From: Montifringilla adamsi
Taxonomy: Eukaryota > Chordata > Aves > Passeriformes > Passeridae
Reading direction: 5' to 3'
NCBI GenBank assembly: GCA_017590115.1
Contig: JAGGNK010006471.1
Coordinates: 62,001-126,000 of the forward strand
DNA: 64,000 bases
In this document: positions 1-9,572 of the stretch, in pieces
Position numbering within the stretch: the first letter of the stretch is position 1
Layout: the number at the start of each line of letters is the position of its first letter
Notes under the pieces: model-generated
Seen by the model: the letters and a program-made list of their open reading frames with translations, nothing else
What the model was told of the DNA's origin: nothing
Database searches by the model: none
Translations under genes and position numbers: made by a program

Positions 1-671
1 AGAACTCTGAGGATGCTACAGGGTATGGTACCCCCATCAGATCCCTAAAGCTTCAGTCATTTGTTTTATCACCCTAGAAGTGAAGTGTGTGCATTGATCT
101 GAATCTGTGTATTTTACCAGTCCATACCGGGGCACAATTTCCTCTAGCAACAATTTAGACACCACTTGTGCAGTAGCCCTAGAAGTAGGAAATGCCTCCA
201 CCCAGTGAGTCAGTTTGTCTACTATCACTAGCAGACGCCTGTACCTACCTACCTACCTTCGGTAGATCGGTAAAATCCACCTGGACTCTCTCAAAGGGTC
301 TGTATGCTACCGGTCGGCTCCCCAGTGCTACTTGCCTGGCTAGGCTCCGATTCACTTTTTGGCATATCATGCACCCTTGCACTTCCTGTTTTGCCAATTC
401 ATATATCCCTTTACACCTGTAGAATTTTAAAAATTGTTCTGCTATAGCCTGGGCCCCCCAATGAGTTTGTGAATGTAACCTTCTCAAAATTTTCCAAGTA
501 TATTCCTTTGATAGTAGTTCCCTTCCATCTGGTAATTTCCACTTACCTCCATCTAATTTTCCTCCAATCTTTTTGTGCCCCTCAATTTCCTTTTGAGAGA
601 GTTGTGGAGGATACTCCCGAATCTCCCCCTCACAAATCTATGGAGTGCTTACCTGCAGGGGTGCCATGTTT
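1..671 (-). pseudogene. pol: pol: integrase, truncated by the window edge
   Basis: Integrase joins viral DNA to the host chromosome. The N-terminal zinc-binding module is visible as H-X3-H (LHSQTH, near 475) and C-X2-C (CMIC, near 365). After a frame change at a GTAG/CTAC tetranucleotide run (242-258), the catalytic core appears in the segment 37-228. The first Asp is in IVDKLTHWVEAF and the second in YTDSDQ, where the residue after Gln is Cys rather than the usual Gly. A stop lies at 37-39, and the third catalytic residue (Glu) would be beyond the window. Confidence 0.9.
242..258. repeat. CTAC tetranucleotide run inside integrase
   Basis: Four CTAC-type units in tandem. Integrase coding on either side is in different frames, and a one-unit (4 bp) length change is enough to account for this. 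Confidence 0.8.
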
Positions 672-1091
672 TTAGCCTCCTGATCTGCCAAATATGTTTC
701 CCCTGGTTCGAAATTGTGCTCCCGTTTGGTGTCCTTTTACATGGACTACAGCAATTGCCTCTGGCCTTCGGATAGCCTCTAGAATTTGTTTTATTAATTC
801 TCCATGCATCAGCCCCCTCCCTTTAGTGTTAATTAGACCTCTTTCTTCCCAAATCTTACCAAAAGTGTGAACCACCCCATAGACGTATTTTGAATCTGTG
901 AAGATAGTCCCCTTTTGACCCTTTAGTCTCCGTAAAGCCCTTAGTACAGCATACAATTCACATGCCTGTGCCGACCACCCCGCATTTAGAGGTCCCGATT
1001 CCACCGTCTTCCTGACTACCCCATTTATTATTGCATACCTTGATTTCCTTTTTCTCTCAATAACCCTTGCAGATCTGTCTACAAACTATTT
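672..1091 (-). pseudogene. pol: pol: RNase H domain
   Basis: The RNA strand-degrading domain follows the RT connection region. The first acidic site is in FVDRS (Asp codon 1077-1079). The Glu follows in ACELYAVLRAL, the second Asp in FTDSKYVYG, and the His near VVHVKGHQ. A TAG at 1086-1088 falls just before FVDRS in the same frame. The frame runs on to 672 but diverges from integrase-linker sequence around 690, pointing to another indel. Confidence 0.9.
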
Positions 1092-1192
1092 TTCTCTTCC
1101 TTCTAATTCTTCTTCTTCTAAGTTAGGTCTTATCTTGGTTTGTAATTGTACAATTTCAGCACATCATGAGTGGGTTCCCCCAAAGTTTCCCC

Positions 1193-2539
1193 TTATAGAA
1201 ACTGAGCGGGATTCTGAGCCACCGTAGTTCTGAGCTCCAGGTTGTGAGAGTGTATTAAGATAGCTTCGTATTTAAGAAGTTGTTCATCAGTGAGCCACGT
1301 TTCAGCCTTTGTCTGTAAAATGTTCCTTACATTATGAGGAGTATACACTACCAAAGGTGCCCCAAAAGTTATCTTTTTGGCCTCTTCTACTAACATAGCT
1401 GTGGCCACAATATCTTGTAAGCACGTGGGCCATCCCTGACTGACAGGCTCCAAGAGCTTAGATACATAACCCACAGGTTTCTTTGATCCCGCCCAATCCT
1501 GTGTTAGTACCCCATAAGCGGTATGATTGCTTACGTCCACAAACAGCTGAAAGGGTCTCTTTATGTCTGGCAGGCTCAGTACTGGAGCTACTATGAGAGC
1601 CTCCTTTAATTCTCTGAATTTTTCTTCATCTGGTTCAGTGAATTTGGGTTTGTCCATGGTTAGTTTTTCATATAAAAATTTTACTTTCTCACTGTACCCC
1701 TCGATCCATTGTCTACAAAATCCCAGAAGCCCAAGTACGTCTTACCTCCCTTTTTGACTGAGGGGAGGGTAATGCAATGATCCCCGTCACCCTGTGTAAG
1801 AGCCTGAATGAGAGATGCGGGACTCCAGGCAGCTCTTCCAAATGCAGGCCAACCAGTGTCCTAAATTTCGCCTCAGGCTTGGTGAATTGCAGCTTGGATT
1901 TTGAAACTTTTAAGCCTTTATCCCCTAAAAAGTTTAGGAGAGCTATTATGTTTGTTCTTACCCCATCTTCATCAGGGCCCGCTCTTAATAAGTCATCCAC
2001 ATATTGTAATAGTTTTGTTCCCTCCGTCGGGACAAACTCACTCAATAATTGCTCAAAAACCTGACCGAACAGGTACAGCGAATCCACAAACCCTTGAGGC
2101 AGGGAGGTCCACCTAAGTTGTTGTTTATGGTTTGTCTCTGGGTCCTCCCATTGAAATGCAAAATAATCCCAACTCTCCTTTGCTAGTGGACAAGTCCAGA
2201 AGGCATCTTTCAAGTCTATTGCACTATACCAGATATAATTTGGTGACACATTACTGAGGAGTGTATAGGGATTTGAGACGGTGGGAAACAGGGTTTTTGT
2301 TCGCTGTTTAACAGCTCTTAGATCCTGCACCAAGCGATAACTCCCATCTGGTTTACGGAACCACAAGAATGGGAGTATTATGTCTAGGCATACACAGCTC
2401 CAAGGTGCCCTTTTTATTAGATCCTCAATTATTGGTTTTAACCCCCACCTTCCCTCCATGGGTATTGTTTGATCCTGATAGGGTCTTCTGGTTTCTCAAT
2501 TTCTATGTGTATAGGTTCCATTTCCAACTTCCCCGCCCC
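1193..2539 (-). pseudogene. pol: pol: reverse transcriptase, finger/palm/thumb and connection
   Basis: RNA-dependent DNA polymerase. The main open segment (1713-2459) shows the RT signatures in order: WFRKPDGSYR near residue 34, the first catalytic Asp in AIDLKDAF (residue 82), LPQGF (120) and the YVDD active site (153-156). YVDD is the form typical of gammaretroviruses. It leaves frame at about 1738, and the connection domain continues in another frame (1193-1657, ending in stop at 1193-1195). A further frame change lies near 2460-2470, at the join with the protease linker. Coding content is otherwise well preserved, so the copy is not extremely old, but it is not functional. Confidence 0.93.
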
Positions 2540-2962
2540 TCACTTTGTGTGCCACACTTTAGGGTTTATTTTTCCCTTGTCCTCAGCAGTGAGTTTATAC
2601 AAGCTTACCATAAGTTGAGAGTCTTGTGCAATTAGACTAATACCCAAATTCATCATTAAATCTCTCCCCAGTAAATTATAATCTACTTCCTCCACCAACA
2701 GTATATTCCCCAAACACAAATTATTTTTGGACTCGATTTCCACATCTTTAATTGCAGGTACCTTGAAAGGTTCCCCCTTTGCCCTGATTACCATCATGGA
2801 ATCCTTGCTTTTTGAGCACCCCCATGGTCGGTGTTGAACAGTGCTCCTTTTGGCCCCTGAATCTACCAGAAACACCTGTTCCTGCTTGTGGGGTCCTATT
2901 TTTAGTTTTATCAAGGGCTCCTTTGGTGTTACAGACCCCATGTTAAAAAGCCCCTGACGCCT
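2540..2962 (-). pseudogene. pro: pro: retroviral aspartic protease
   Basis: The frame continues directly from gag across the UAG at 2963-2965, as in gammaretroviruses, where pol is made by stop-codon readthrough. The catalytic triad appears as LVDSGA, about 27 residues after the Met at 2941. Most retroviral proteases have DTG, but DSG is a normal variant. A later LLGRDLMMNLG segment matches the conserved C-terminal GRD part of the family. The frame stays open for 133 codons and ends in TGA (2540-2542). Protease-to-RT linker sequence is recognisable on both sides of this stop, so it is a disabling mutation and not the true end. Confidence 0.92.
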
Positions 2963-4591
2963 CTAGTCTTCTTGAAAAATTTTCTCGTCCTTCATTCTCT
3001 TTTTACATTCCCTCTTAAAGTGATCTCTTTGCTTGCAGTAATAGCACTCTGGCACCTCTCTCGGTCAGGGCACAGACCTCCTTGGTGGATATGTGGGTTT
3101 CCTTGAGGCTTTTTGTGCCTGACCTGTTTTCCTGGTGTTTGTGTCCTGTTCCTGTTTTTGTGTTTCCCTTACCGCCGCCACTAGGACCTTTGCCTCTGCC
3201 TTCTGCTTTTCATCCTCCCTCCTCGTATAGACTTTTTGAGCCTTCCGCAACAATTCCTGCAACGTTCTTTCCTGCCAATTTTCCAGTTTCTCCAGTTTCC
3301 TCCTTATGTCCTCCCAGGATTTAGCCACAAATTGCATTTTTAATAAAATGGCTCCCACTGGAGAATCTGTGTCTGTTCCCGAGTACATTTGGAGAATTTT
3401 TCTTAACCTCTCCAGCCACTCGGTAGGAGTTTCATCCCTCCCTTCGCATTCCCCCAGTGCTTTACTCAGATCCTGCCCCTTTGGTACCGCCCCCCGGATA
3501 CCTTGAATCACCATATTCCTATGTTCTATCATCTTTTGCCGGTCCTCTTCTGCTTGTGCATTCCACGATGGCCTTTGACTGGGCCATTTGAGCTCCCCAC
3601 TCCCCCCTTGTGGGTTTTGATGTTCCCAATCCTTTATTGCTGCCACCCTTATCATATCTCATTCTTCTGCATTAAACAAAGATCTCATTATGGCACTAAT
3701 ATTGTCATATGAAAAAATACTGTTCCCCAAAAACTCATCCAAGCTCTCCACCACCCCCAATGGATCATCCATTATTTTCCCCATTTCCTTTTTGAACGCA
3801 TGCACATCCCCCGAGTTTATTGCCACATTCACATATCGAATGACTCCTGGAGCCGTCGGGACTTCTCTGAGTGGAAAGAGACTCTGCTGTCCTTCCTCAT
3901 CCTCGCTATCATTCGCATTAGCCTTCGGAGTCTTGCGTCTTGTTCAGCTGGAGGGCAGAGACTCGTTCCCTGCAGATGTGTGTGTGTGTGTGTGTTCCCC
4001 TCTGGTTGCGCAGGAGGGGGAAGGGGAAGGGTTTGTTCATGTGTGAGCGGCATTGCCAAAGCTTGCCCCTGTAGAGGCGTTGCTTTGGATGGCGGCGCCC
4101 GCAGCACTGCCTGTTGATGCACGGGATTCGCAGATTCGGGGAGGGGACCCTGCACTTGGGGATTCGGGTATGGGGGAGGGAAGTTTTCCAGGGGTTCCCA
4201 GGTTTTTTGCAAGGTTCTTAGGTTGTTTACAGGTTTTTACAGGAAATAACCCAGTACTGGCATATTCCCATAGCTGTGCAGACTCCCTTTCCTCGTTTGT
4301 TGACCTCTCTTCCTCCAACACAAATTCCTCCAATGCCCGATACGTTTCCTTCTCAAAAGTCCCAAACATAGGCCAAAATAAGTATTTCTTGACCTCCACA
4401 TGAGCCCATTTCTCCACACAATAATATATCATTCTCTCCTTAGACTTCCCCCTCCTCGTGGGGCAATCCTCCCAATGTTCCAACATCCACCCCAGAGGAC
4501 TGTTTCTTGGTATATCGGGAGTACAATATTTTTCCACCTTTTCTGGTTTTCCCTGGGTTTTCCCTTATAGTTTACTCTTTTTTAGTCCCAT
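2963..4591 (-). pseudogene. gag: gag (matrix, PPPY linker, capsid, nucleocapsid), broken
   Basis: The ATG at 4589-4591 gives Met-Gly, the start needed for N-myristoylation of retroviral matrix, but the ninth codon is a TAA. The matrix-like part continues open to about 4200. The proline-rich linker with a PPPY late-domain motif lies in a different frame (within 3829-4212). The capsid resumes in the original frame after a (GT)n tract at 3977-3995. The capsid begins near a Phe-Pro-Leu-Arg-Glu motif (about 3880) and has a TGA at 3659-3661. Its C-terminal part ends in a charged, Lys/Glu-rich helix-like segment. A further TGA lies at 3065-3067. The nucleocapsid has one zinc knuckle, C-X2-C-X4-H-X4-C, around 3005-3045. 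The frame then ends at a UAG (2963-2965). The layout matches gammaretroviral gag. Not translatable as one protein. Confidence 0.92.
3977..3995. repeat. (GT)n microsatellite inside gag
   Basis: About nine GT units interrupt the gag linker. Open reading on the two sides is in different frames, so length change in this tract is one likely cause of a frame break. Confidence 0.9.
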
Positions 4592-5307
4592 GTTTCTTAA
4601 TCTTGCTTACCTTTTTCCTTTTTGGGTAGATAGGCTCCCAAATTGACCTGTATTCCTTTTACAGGTACACTCCTTGATTCTTAGTTAAAAAAACTTTTGC
4701 CGACCTACTAGTCGTACAGTGAACCGATCTGTAGACTTTTGATCAACAAAAAAGAAGAGCTCTCTTAGCTTTTTCCTGGATCCAGCAAGGTTCCATTGTT
4801 CCTGGTCGTTGATGGACCTTCGTCCTCCCTCTGATCCAGCCTGTGATCGAAAAACACCCCCCTTTCCTCCCCCAGTTCCCGGGATTTTGGGTTGGTGTAT
4901 GTGTGTGCTTTTAACAGGTTTTTCACCTGCTTCCCCCGCAACCGACCACTTTCCTCGCGGAAGAGTGGAACTGCGATCTTGGGGTCCACACTCACTTTGT
5001 GATAATATCACGTTTCACACACACACTCAATCACATGCCACTCAACCACATGATACTTATGGTTCGTTTTCCTGTGTGGAATCTTTGTGCGCGTAGTTTT
5101 ATGAGTGAAAATTTCTGTTGGCTTCGGGGAATTTACTCTATTTTCCTGAGAGCTCGGGGCCCGTTTTTAACCTTTCAGTTGTGGCTTTTGGCTAATAGTT
5201 GGTGTTATGTGATTGGTTCCATTGGGCTTTTCCCAATCCTGTCCAGCTGCTGAACTCAGTGGGGCGCCACCCGAACGTGGAGAGGGGACCCTGGAATCCG
5301 ATATCAG
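4592..5307 (-). other. Proviral 5' leader with major splice donor
   Basis: The roughly 700 bases between primer site and gag start should hold the packaging signal and the donor for spliced env mRNA. A near-consensus donor, AAAAAG followed by GTAAGC, sits with its GT at 4609-4610, 19 bases before the gag ATG. An open frame of 108 codons (4685-5011) lies in the same reading frame as gag, but it is closed by a stop at 4685-4687 and by a TAA overlapping the splice donor. It shows no obvious signal peptide or membrane segment, so a glyco-Gag-like leader peptide is only a weak possibility. Confidence 0.65.
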
Positions 5308-5325
5308 ATCACGTCGGGATCACCA
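5308..5325 (-). other. Primer binding site, tRNA-Trp type
   Basis: The - strand reads TGGTGATCCCGACGTGAT, which begins with the obligatory TGG. It differs at one position from the tRNA-Trp primer site known from avian leukosis-type viruses, by my recollection of that site. It lies right after the LTR end and before the leader, as expected. Trp priming occurs in alpharetroviruses and also in some gammaretrovirus-like elements such as HERV-W, so it does not by itself contradict the gammaretroviral gag-pol. Confidence 0.87.
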
Positions 5326-5852
5326 AGACTGTTACAAGTAAAAATTAAAATTGACCCAGTAGTAATAAAAATAAATAAATAAAAATTTATTCGCGACTGT
5401 ATTACAGTCCCGACAGCCACCAATCAAAATGACAGTGCGGACCCCGGGATACAGGCTGGGTGAATGCAGATCCGGCCTCTATCGCACCGAACCCCCCTTT
5501 GTCCACACTTGCTGCTCCGCAGAGACAGTTCTCATACACTTTTCCTTGCCCGCGGCAGAGTCCCTTTGTCTCCTTTCAAAGTTCATCATATTCATGTTGG
5601 TTTCTTTCTTCACTCAAAGCTGCACAAAACCTCGTCCGGGAAGAGACAAATGTTCCTCCTGATTCCTGGAATCCTGTATTCAGGTGGAAGGTGTTGATGG
5701 CCCTGGTTATCTCAGATGTGTATCTTCATGGGCCATCATCACTGGGCATCCTCGGGTACATGCCACCGTGAACGACCATCTCCTGTGCAGCCGAGTTTCC
5801 TTTGTGTGTTAATGCCGAGTTCCACCCTTGTCAGCCAGCCGAGGTGTCATCA
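5326..5852 (-). repeat. 5' LTR of the provirus (boundaries approximate)
   Basis: This stretch lies directly upstream, on the - strand, of the primer binding site. It carries a - strand AATAAA (5386-5391), a CCAAT-type box in reverse (ATTGG, near 5420) and a short hairpin at 5395-5409. The end next to the primer site is fixed within a few bases: the last TGTAACA is followed by four bases before the primer site. The outer end is a guess at a TGATGACA sequence ending at 5852; without the 3' LTR or a target duplication it could be off by tens of bases. No convincing TATA box is seen. The segment after the polyadenylation signal is short and very A/T-rich. Confidence 0.7.
5386..5391 (-). promoter_or_regulatory. 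LTR polyadenylation signal AATAAA
   Basis: A - strand AATAAA lies 60 bases before the primer binding site, the normal place for an LTR polyadenylation signal at the R/U5 junction. A hairpin with six-base arms (GACTGT/ACAGTC, loop of three, 5395-5409) sits immediately upstream of it on the - strand. A/T repeats downstream contain further near-matches. Confidence 0.6.
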
Positions 5853-7510
5853 CTGTAGGATTAAACCCTGGTCCCCCCTTTAATAGCATGTTTGATACAT
5901 ATATCTATATTCCATTGGCACGAATTTCTATCATATCCCTAACCTAGTACATATGTGGAATTCATCCTATTGCAGTGAGTTTTGCATTAATTGACCTGTG
6001 TTAATTAATGTCACCATAATGCTAAATTATAATCAACACATTCAATGTCTGATTTCTTCTAAAAGTTTTTCCATAGCAGTACCTTTTATATTTGATAGAG
6101 AAGAACAATATTTATGTAGTATTAGTGGTTATTTAATTAAATCTCATATGTAATTTTTGAGGGCAAGCCAGGTAGCAGAGACTAGGCCATCTCTGAATGA
6201 AAACTGTGCTCCTTATAGTTCCTAACCACGTGGAAGTCTGTAGGATGAATTGTGTATTAGCAGTATGTTTGAAATCAGTGAAAAGCACAAAAGAAAGCAT
6301 AGAATGGCAGAGATTCTGTTGACAAACTCTGCTTCTCCTTTGACAGATGGACCTTTGTTGGCCTGCAACAGTTCAGTCTCCAGAGATGAGACCCTTAGCC
6401 AAAAAGGCTGCCTGTCCTCGTTGGTTGAGAGGTGAAGTCTGTGCTATCAGTACAGAGTGGGTGATCAGAGCACAAAGTTTAAGGTATTCCTAGTGAATAG
6501 AATATGTATTTGTTGTGTCATCTGTAAAATACATTTCTGTTCTGAGAGGTACCTACTGCATGCTGGCTGTCTTGTCCATATCTAGTGTGAAGTGGGGGGG
6601 AGACATGCACAGACACATGCATAGAGGTGAGGAGGGAACTGTCCCCTGCTTCCCCAGAGGAAGGGGTGGTGGTGTAGACTGCATGTTTGGAATAGTATCG
6701 TGAGAGGCAGCCAAGGCAGGACAGTGCTGTGAAGCAGAAGCTCAGATGGCTGAGTTATGAATAAAGCATACAGGGTTTTGGGGCTGGCTGATTGTTAACC
6801 CTGTCTTTTTCCTGATGATGCTCAGTATTGTGGATCTGGATCAAGTTGCAAGTTAGTTGTGAACAGGCACTGGAATATGCAGAAATTGAAACTTGCAGGG
6901 GATTTCAAGTGTAAAATTGTTCCACAATATCGAAACAGTTTTGAAAAAGTGACAGAAAAAACAGAAAGAGTACCCAAGAGAGGGAGTCAGTGAGCTGATG
7001 ATGATGCTAAGACATGTGAGATTTTTGTTTTGTTTTGTTTTGCTTTCTACATTGAAAATAATAGATGTAGTGAGATTGTTCCTGCAAATAGGACTGGTAA
7101 CAAATACCTTGGACGGAGAGGGAAGAAAAAAGTTGAAGAGTGCTTGGATTTGTTCTAATTAGTTGTACTTGGAGATTTTGATATAATAATCCTAAAGACA
7201 ACCTCATAATTATTTCCATTCTTTTTCCCTGAGCTCTTCTAAAAGACAGAAGAACAGAAAATGGGGAAGATAAAATATGCTGCTTTTCTTTAAAAGTGTA
7301 TTGAGATAGTGGTCAGTCAACAGACAACTTGTTGAATATGAATTAGTTAAGAAAAAGTTAGGTTGAACTCATCTAATCTAGATCTAGCGTCAGCAGTTTG
7401 TGGTAGGAGTGAAACAAGAGATGCCCTTTGTCTTGTCTATTTTAAGGCTTTTGATGTTGTTTTATGACAGTTGTAGGCAACCCAAGGAACTAGACTAAGA
7501 GAGACTTTAG

Positions 7511-7618
7511 TTTTTTTGGGTTTTGGGGGTTTTTTTTGTTTTGTTTTTGGTTTTTTGGGTTTTTTTTTTTTTTTTTTTTTTTGTTTTGTTTTGTTTTGTT
7601 TTTTGGGTTTTTTTTTTC
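7511..7618. repeat. T-rich tract with GGG/GTTTT interruptions
   Basis: About 108 bases made only of T and G apart from the ends, with several GGG runs and a (GTTTT)n block. Low-complexity sequence. Confidence 0.95.
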
Positions 7619-9536
7619 CTGAGCTGTATTTGTAAAATTAGACACCTGTGCTTTGTTTGACAAATAAAATACTGTATCAAATTGAAATCAGAAGGATGGC
7701 CTGGATCAGATCAGTATTATTAAGGATTAATGATGTGGATGACATGATAATGGGTGAACATTCTTAAATCTGAGATACCATCAAGCTAAGGAAAATTGGA
7801 GACTTGCTGTGGGATAAGAGTCACAATTGGTGCTGACAGATGAAGCTATTGCTTAAAAAAAAATCAAGTGACAAAAAGTAGGGATAAGCGGACACTAGCA
7901 CATTTGGTGGTACACATACAGGATGTGTGCTTGATGAAAAACTTTATGAGATTTATAGTGGTTCTCAAGTTAAACTTGAATTAACAGAATTGTTCTGTTG
8001 CAGAATAGGACTTCTGCTTTCATCTCCTAGTCTCTTTTCAGTGTGTGCTTTAAGCTGGTGTCTAGTTCTTTGTGCTATCATCTATTCAGTTGGTGGATCG
8101 TATAGAGAAAGACGAGCAGCGTATGATGATTGGAGATACAAAGAATGGGGTTTTTTATTCAAAATAAGGTAGAACATCTGATTACGTATTTTAAATATGT
8201 AAAGATTGTTTTTCTTACCCACTTTAATAGTAGAAAACTGTGTTAACTTCCTTTTTGAAGTAGCAATCCGAATTGTATCTGGAAAAATTGAAATAAGGAA
8301 ACTTGCAGAAGAGAACAGTGAAGTGCTAGGACAGAGCACACGTGGAGGTTGTGCATTCTTAAAAAGCAGCTTAGACACCTATCCATGAGGGATGACACGT
8401 TTGAGTCTGGTATGTTTTCTACACTGGGAGGTCTTACTTGCCTGTCTTTCTCTGTTTAAGAGTTTGTCTGCTGTGTTACACAATTTGTCTCTTGTGACTA
8501 TAATCAGGCAAATGTGCAAGATCCCATATAGTGCCATGTACATTATACAGAACTCAGGGGTTACAGAGTAAATATCTCCTTATGGGACTGCAGTATGGTC
8601 TAGTGACCTTTTTCCTCCCATTTCTTTCAACTTTATGTTTACATTTGGCTTTAATTCCTTAATAAATGGGGACAAATATAGAAAAAAAAGTCCCATAAAA
8701 CTATCAAATGTCAGTCAATGCTCTTATGTCTTCCTAAGTTTTCATGTAGTGTGAAAAAATCCATCTGCATGAATTCTCTTCCTGATCACAATGAGATGTT
8801 AAAACTGAAGCTTCAGTGTGAGTTTTCAGATCCCAGTATGAACAGTATTGCTGCTCAGCATTTTAACAAGCATGTCCAGCTGATGTGCCTGTTCTCCATC
8901 CCATCCTGCCTCACATTATTTGTGCCTTGCCAAACACATAAGCTTCACTGAAATGGCTCATTTACAACTATTGCCAGGAATTGGCAATGCATTTCATACA
9001 CAGAAAATAGGGAGCATTGGGACAGCCATAAGGAAATTGAGCTTTACATTAAAAGTGAGCAAAGTGGGTATTACTGTGTATTTTATACTTTCATTTTAAA
9101 AAGGGTACTACGTAGTCTGGCACTAGGAGGTAAACCACAGAAAATACTCTTGAAACAAAACGCATTTTGTTTATTGATGCAGCGAGTATTCCGAATATAC
9201 ATGTAAAAATTGTTTACACATGAGTTTATCAGTTGTTTCATATACGAATAGCAGTGGTGGTCATGAATGCAGTTTGTTAAGCTGAGATGGGAACTTCAGA
9301 CCTTTTTTCCTAATAACTTTCAGGCAGATATATTGTTGCAGGAAACTTGTGGTTCTTCATTCTTTTCCTTTTTGTAAGGACATCCAGGTTTTAGCAGGTG
9401 GAAAATTCCAGCAATTCTGAAGCTGTGCTCATTATTTCTTCAGAAGCTGTAACTTCAGTGTTGCCTTACCATTTCCTTTAAAAATAATATGGAAATGCTG
9501 ACATAGTCTTATCAGGATGATCTGTGCCTGATAAGG

Positions 9537-9572
9537 TAACAGCTTCTGTATTGTTAACAGCTTCTGTATTGT
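9537..9572. repeat. 18-bp perfect tandem duplication
   Basis: TAACAGCTTCTGTATTGT occurs twice in direct succession (9537-9554 and 9555-9572). Confidence 0.95.

Larger units (their letters stand above)
1..5852 (-). mobile_element. Endogenous gammaretrovirus-like provirus, 5' part, degraded
   Basis: Reading the - strand from 5852 to 1 gives, in order, an LTR with polyadenylation signal, a tRNA-Trp-type primer binding site, a leader of about 700 bases with a splice donor, a gag with Met-Gly start, PPPY motif, capsid and one CCHC zinc knuckle, an in-frame UAG, an aspartic protease, reverse transcriptase, RNase H and integrase. That gene order and the single-knuckle gag separated from pol by UAG are gammaretroviral traits. 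The copy runs off the left window edge inside the integrase core, so env and the 3' LTR cannot be judged. At least five in-frame stops and several frame changes show it cannot make intact Gag-Pol. It lies antisense to MCC, inside what should be the intron after MCC's first coding exon. Genus-level placement is inferred from motifs and would need a phylogeny. Confidence 0.95.

Noticed and set aside
3690..4117. Plus-strand open frames of 105-118 codons
   Set aside because: They are shadows of the - strand gag, partly generated by the (GT)n tract.
5252..5285. Plus-strand TGGGGCGCCACCCGAAC, resembling a primer binding site for a + strand provirus
   Set aside because: All retroviral genes here are on the - strand, and a better 18-base tRNA-Trp site sits at the correct place and orientation at 5308-5325.
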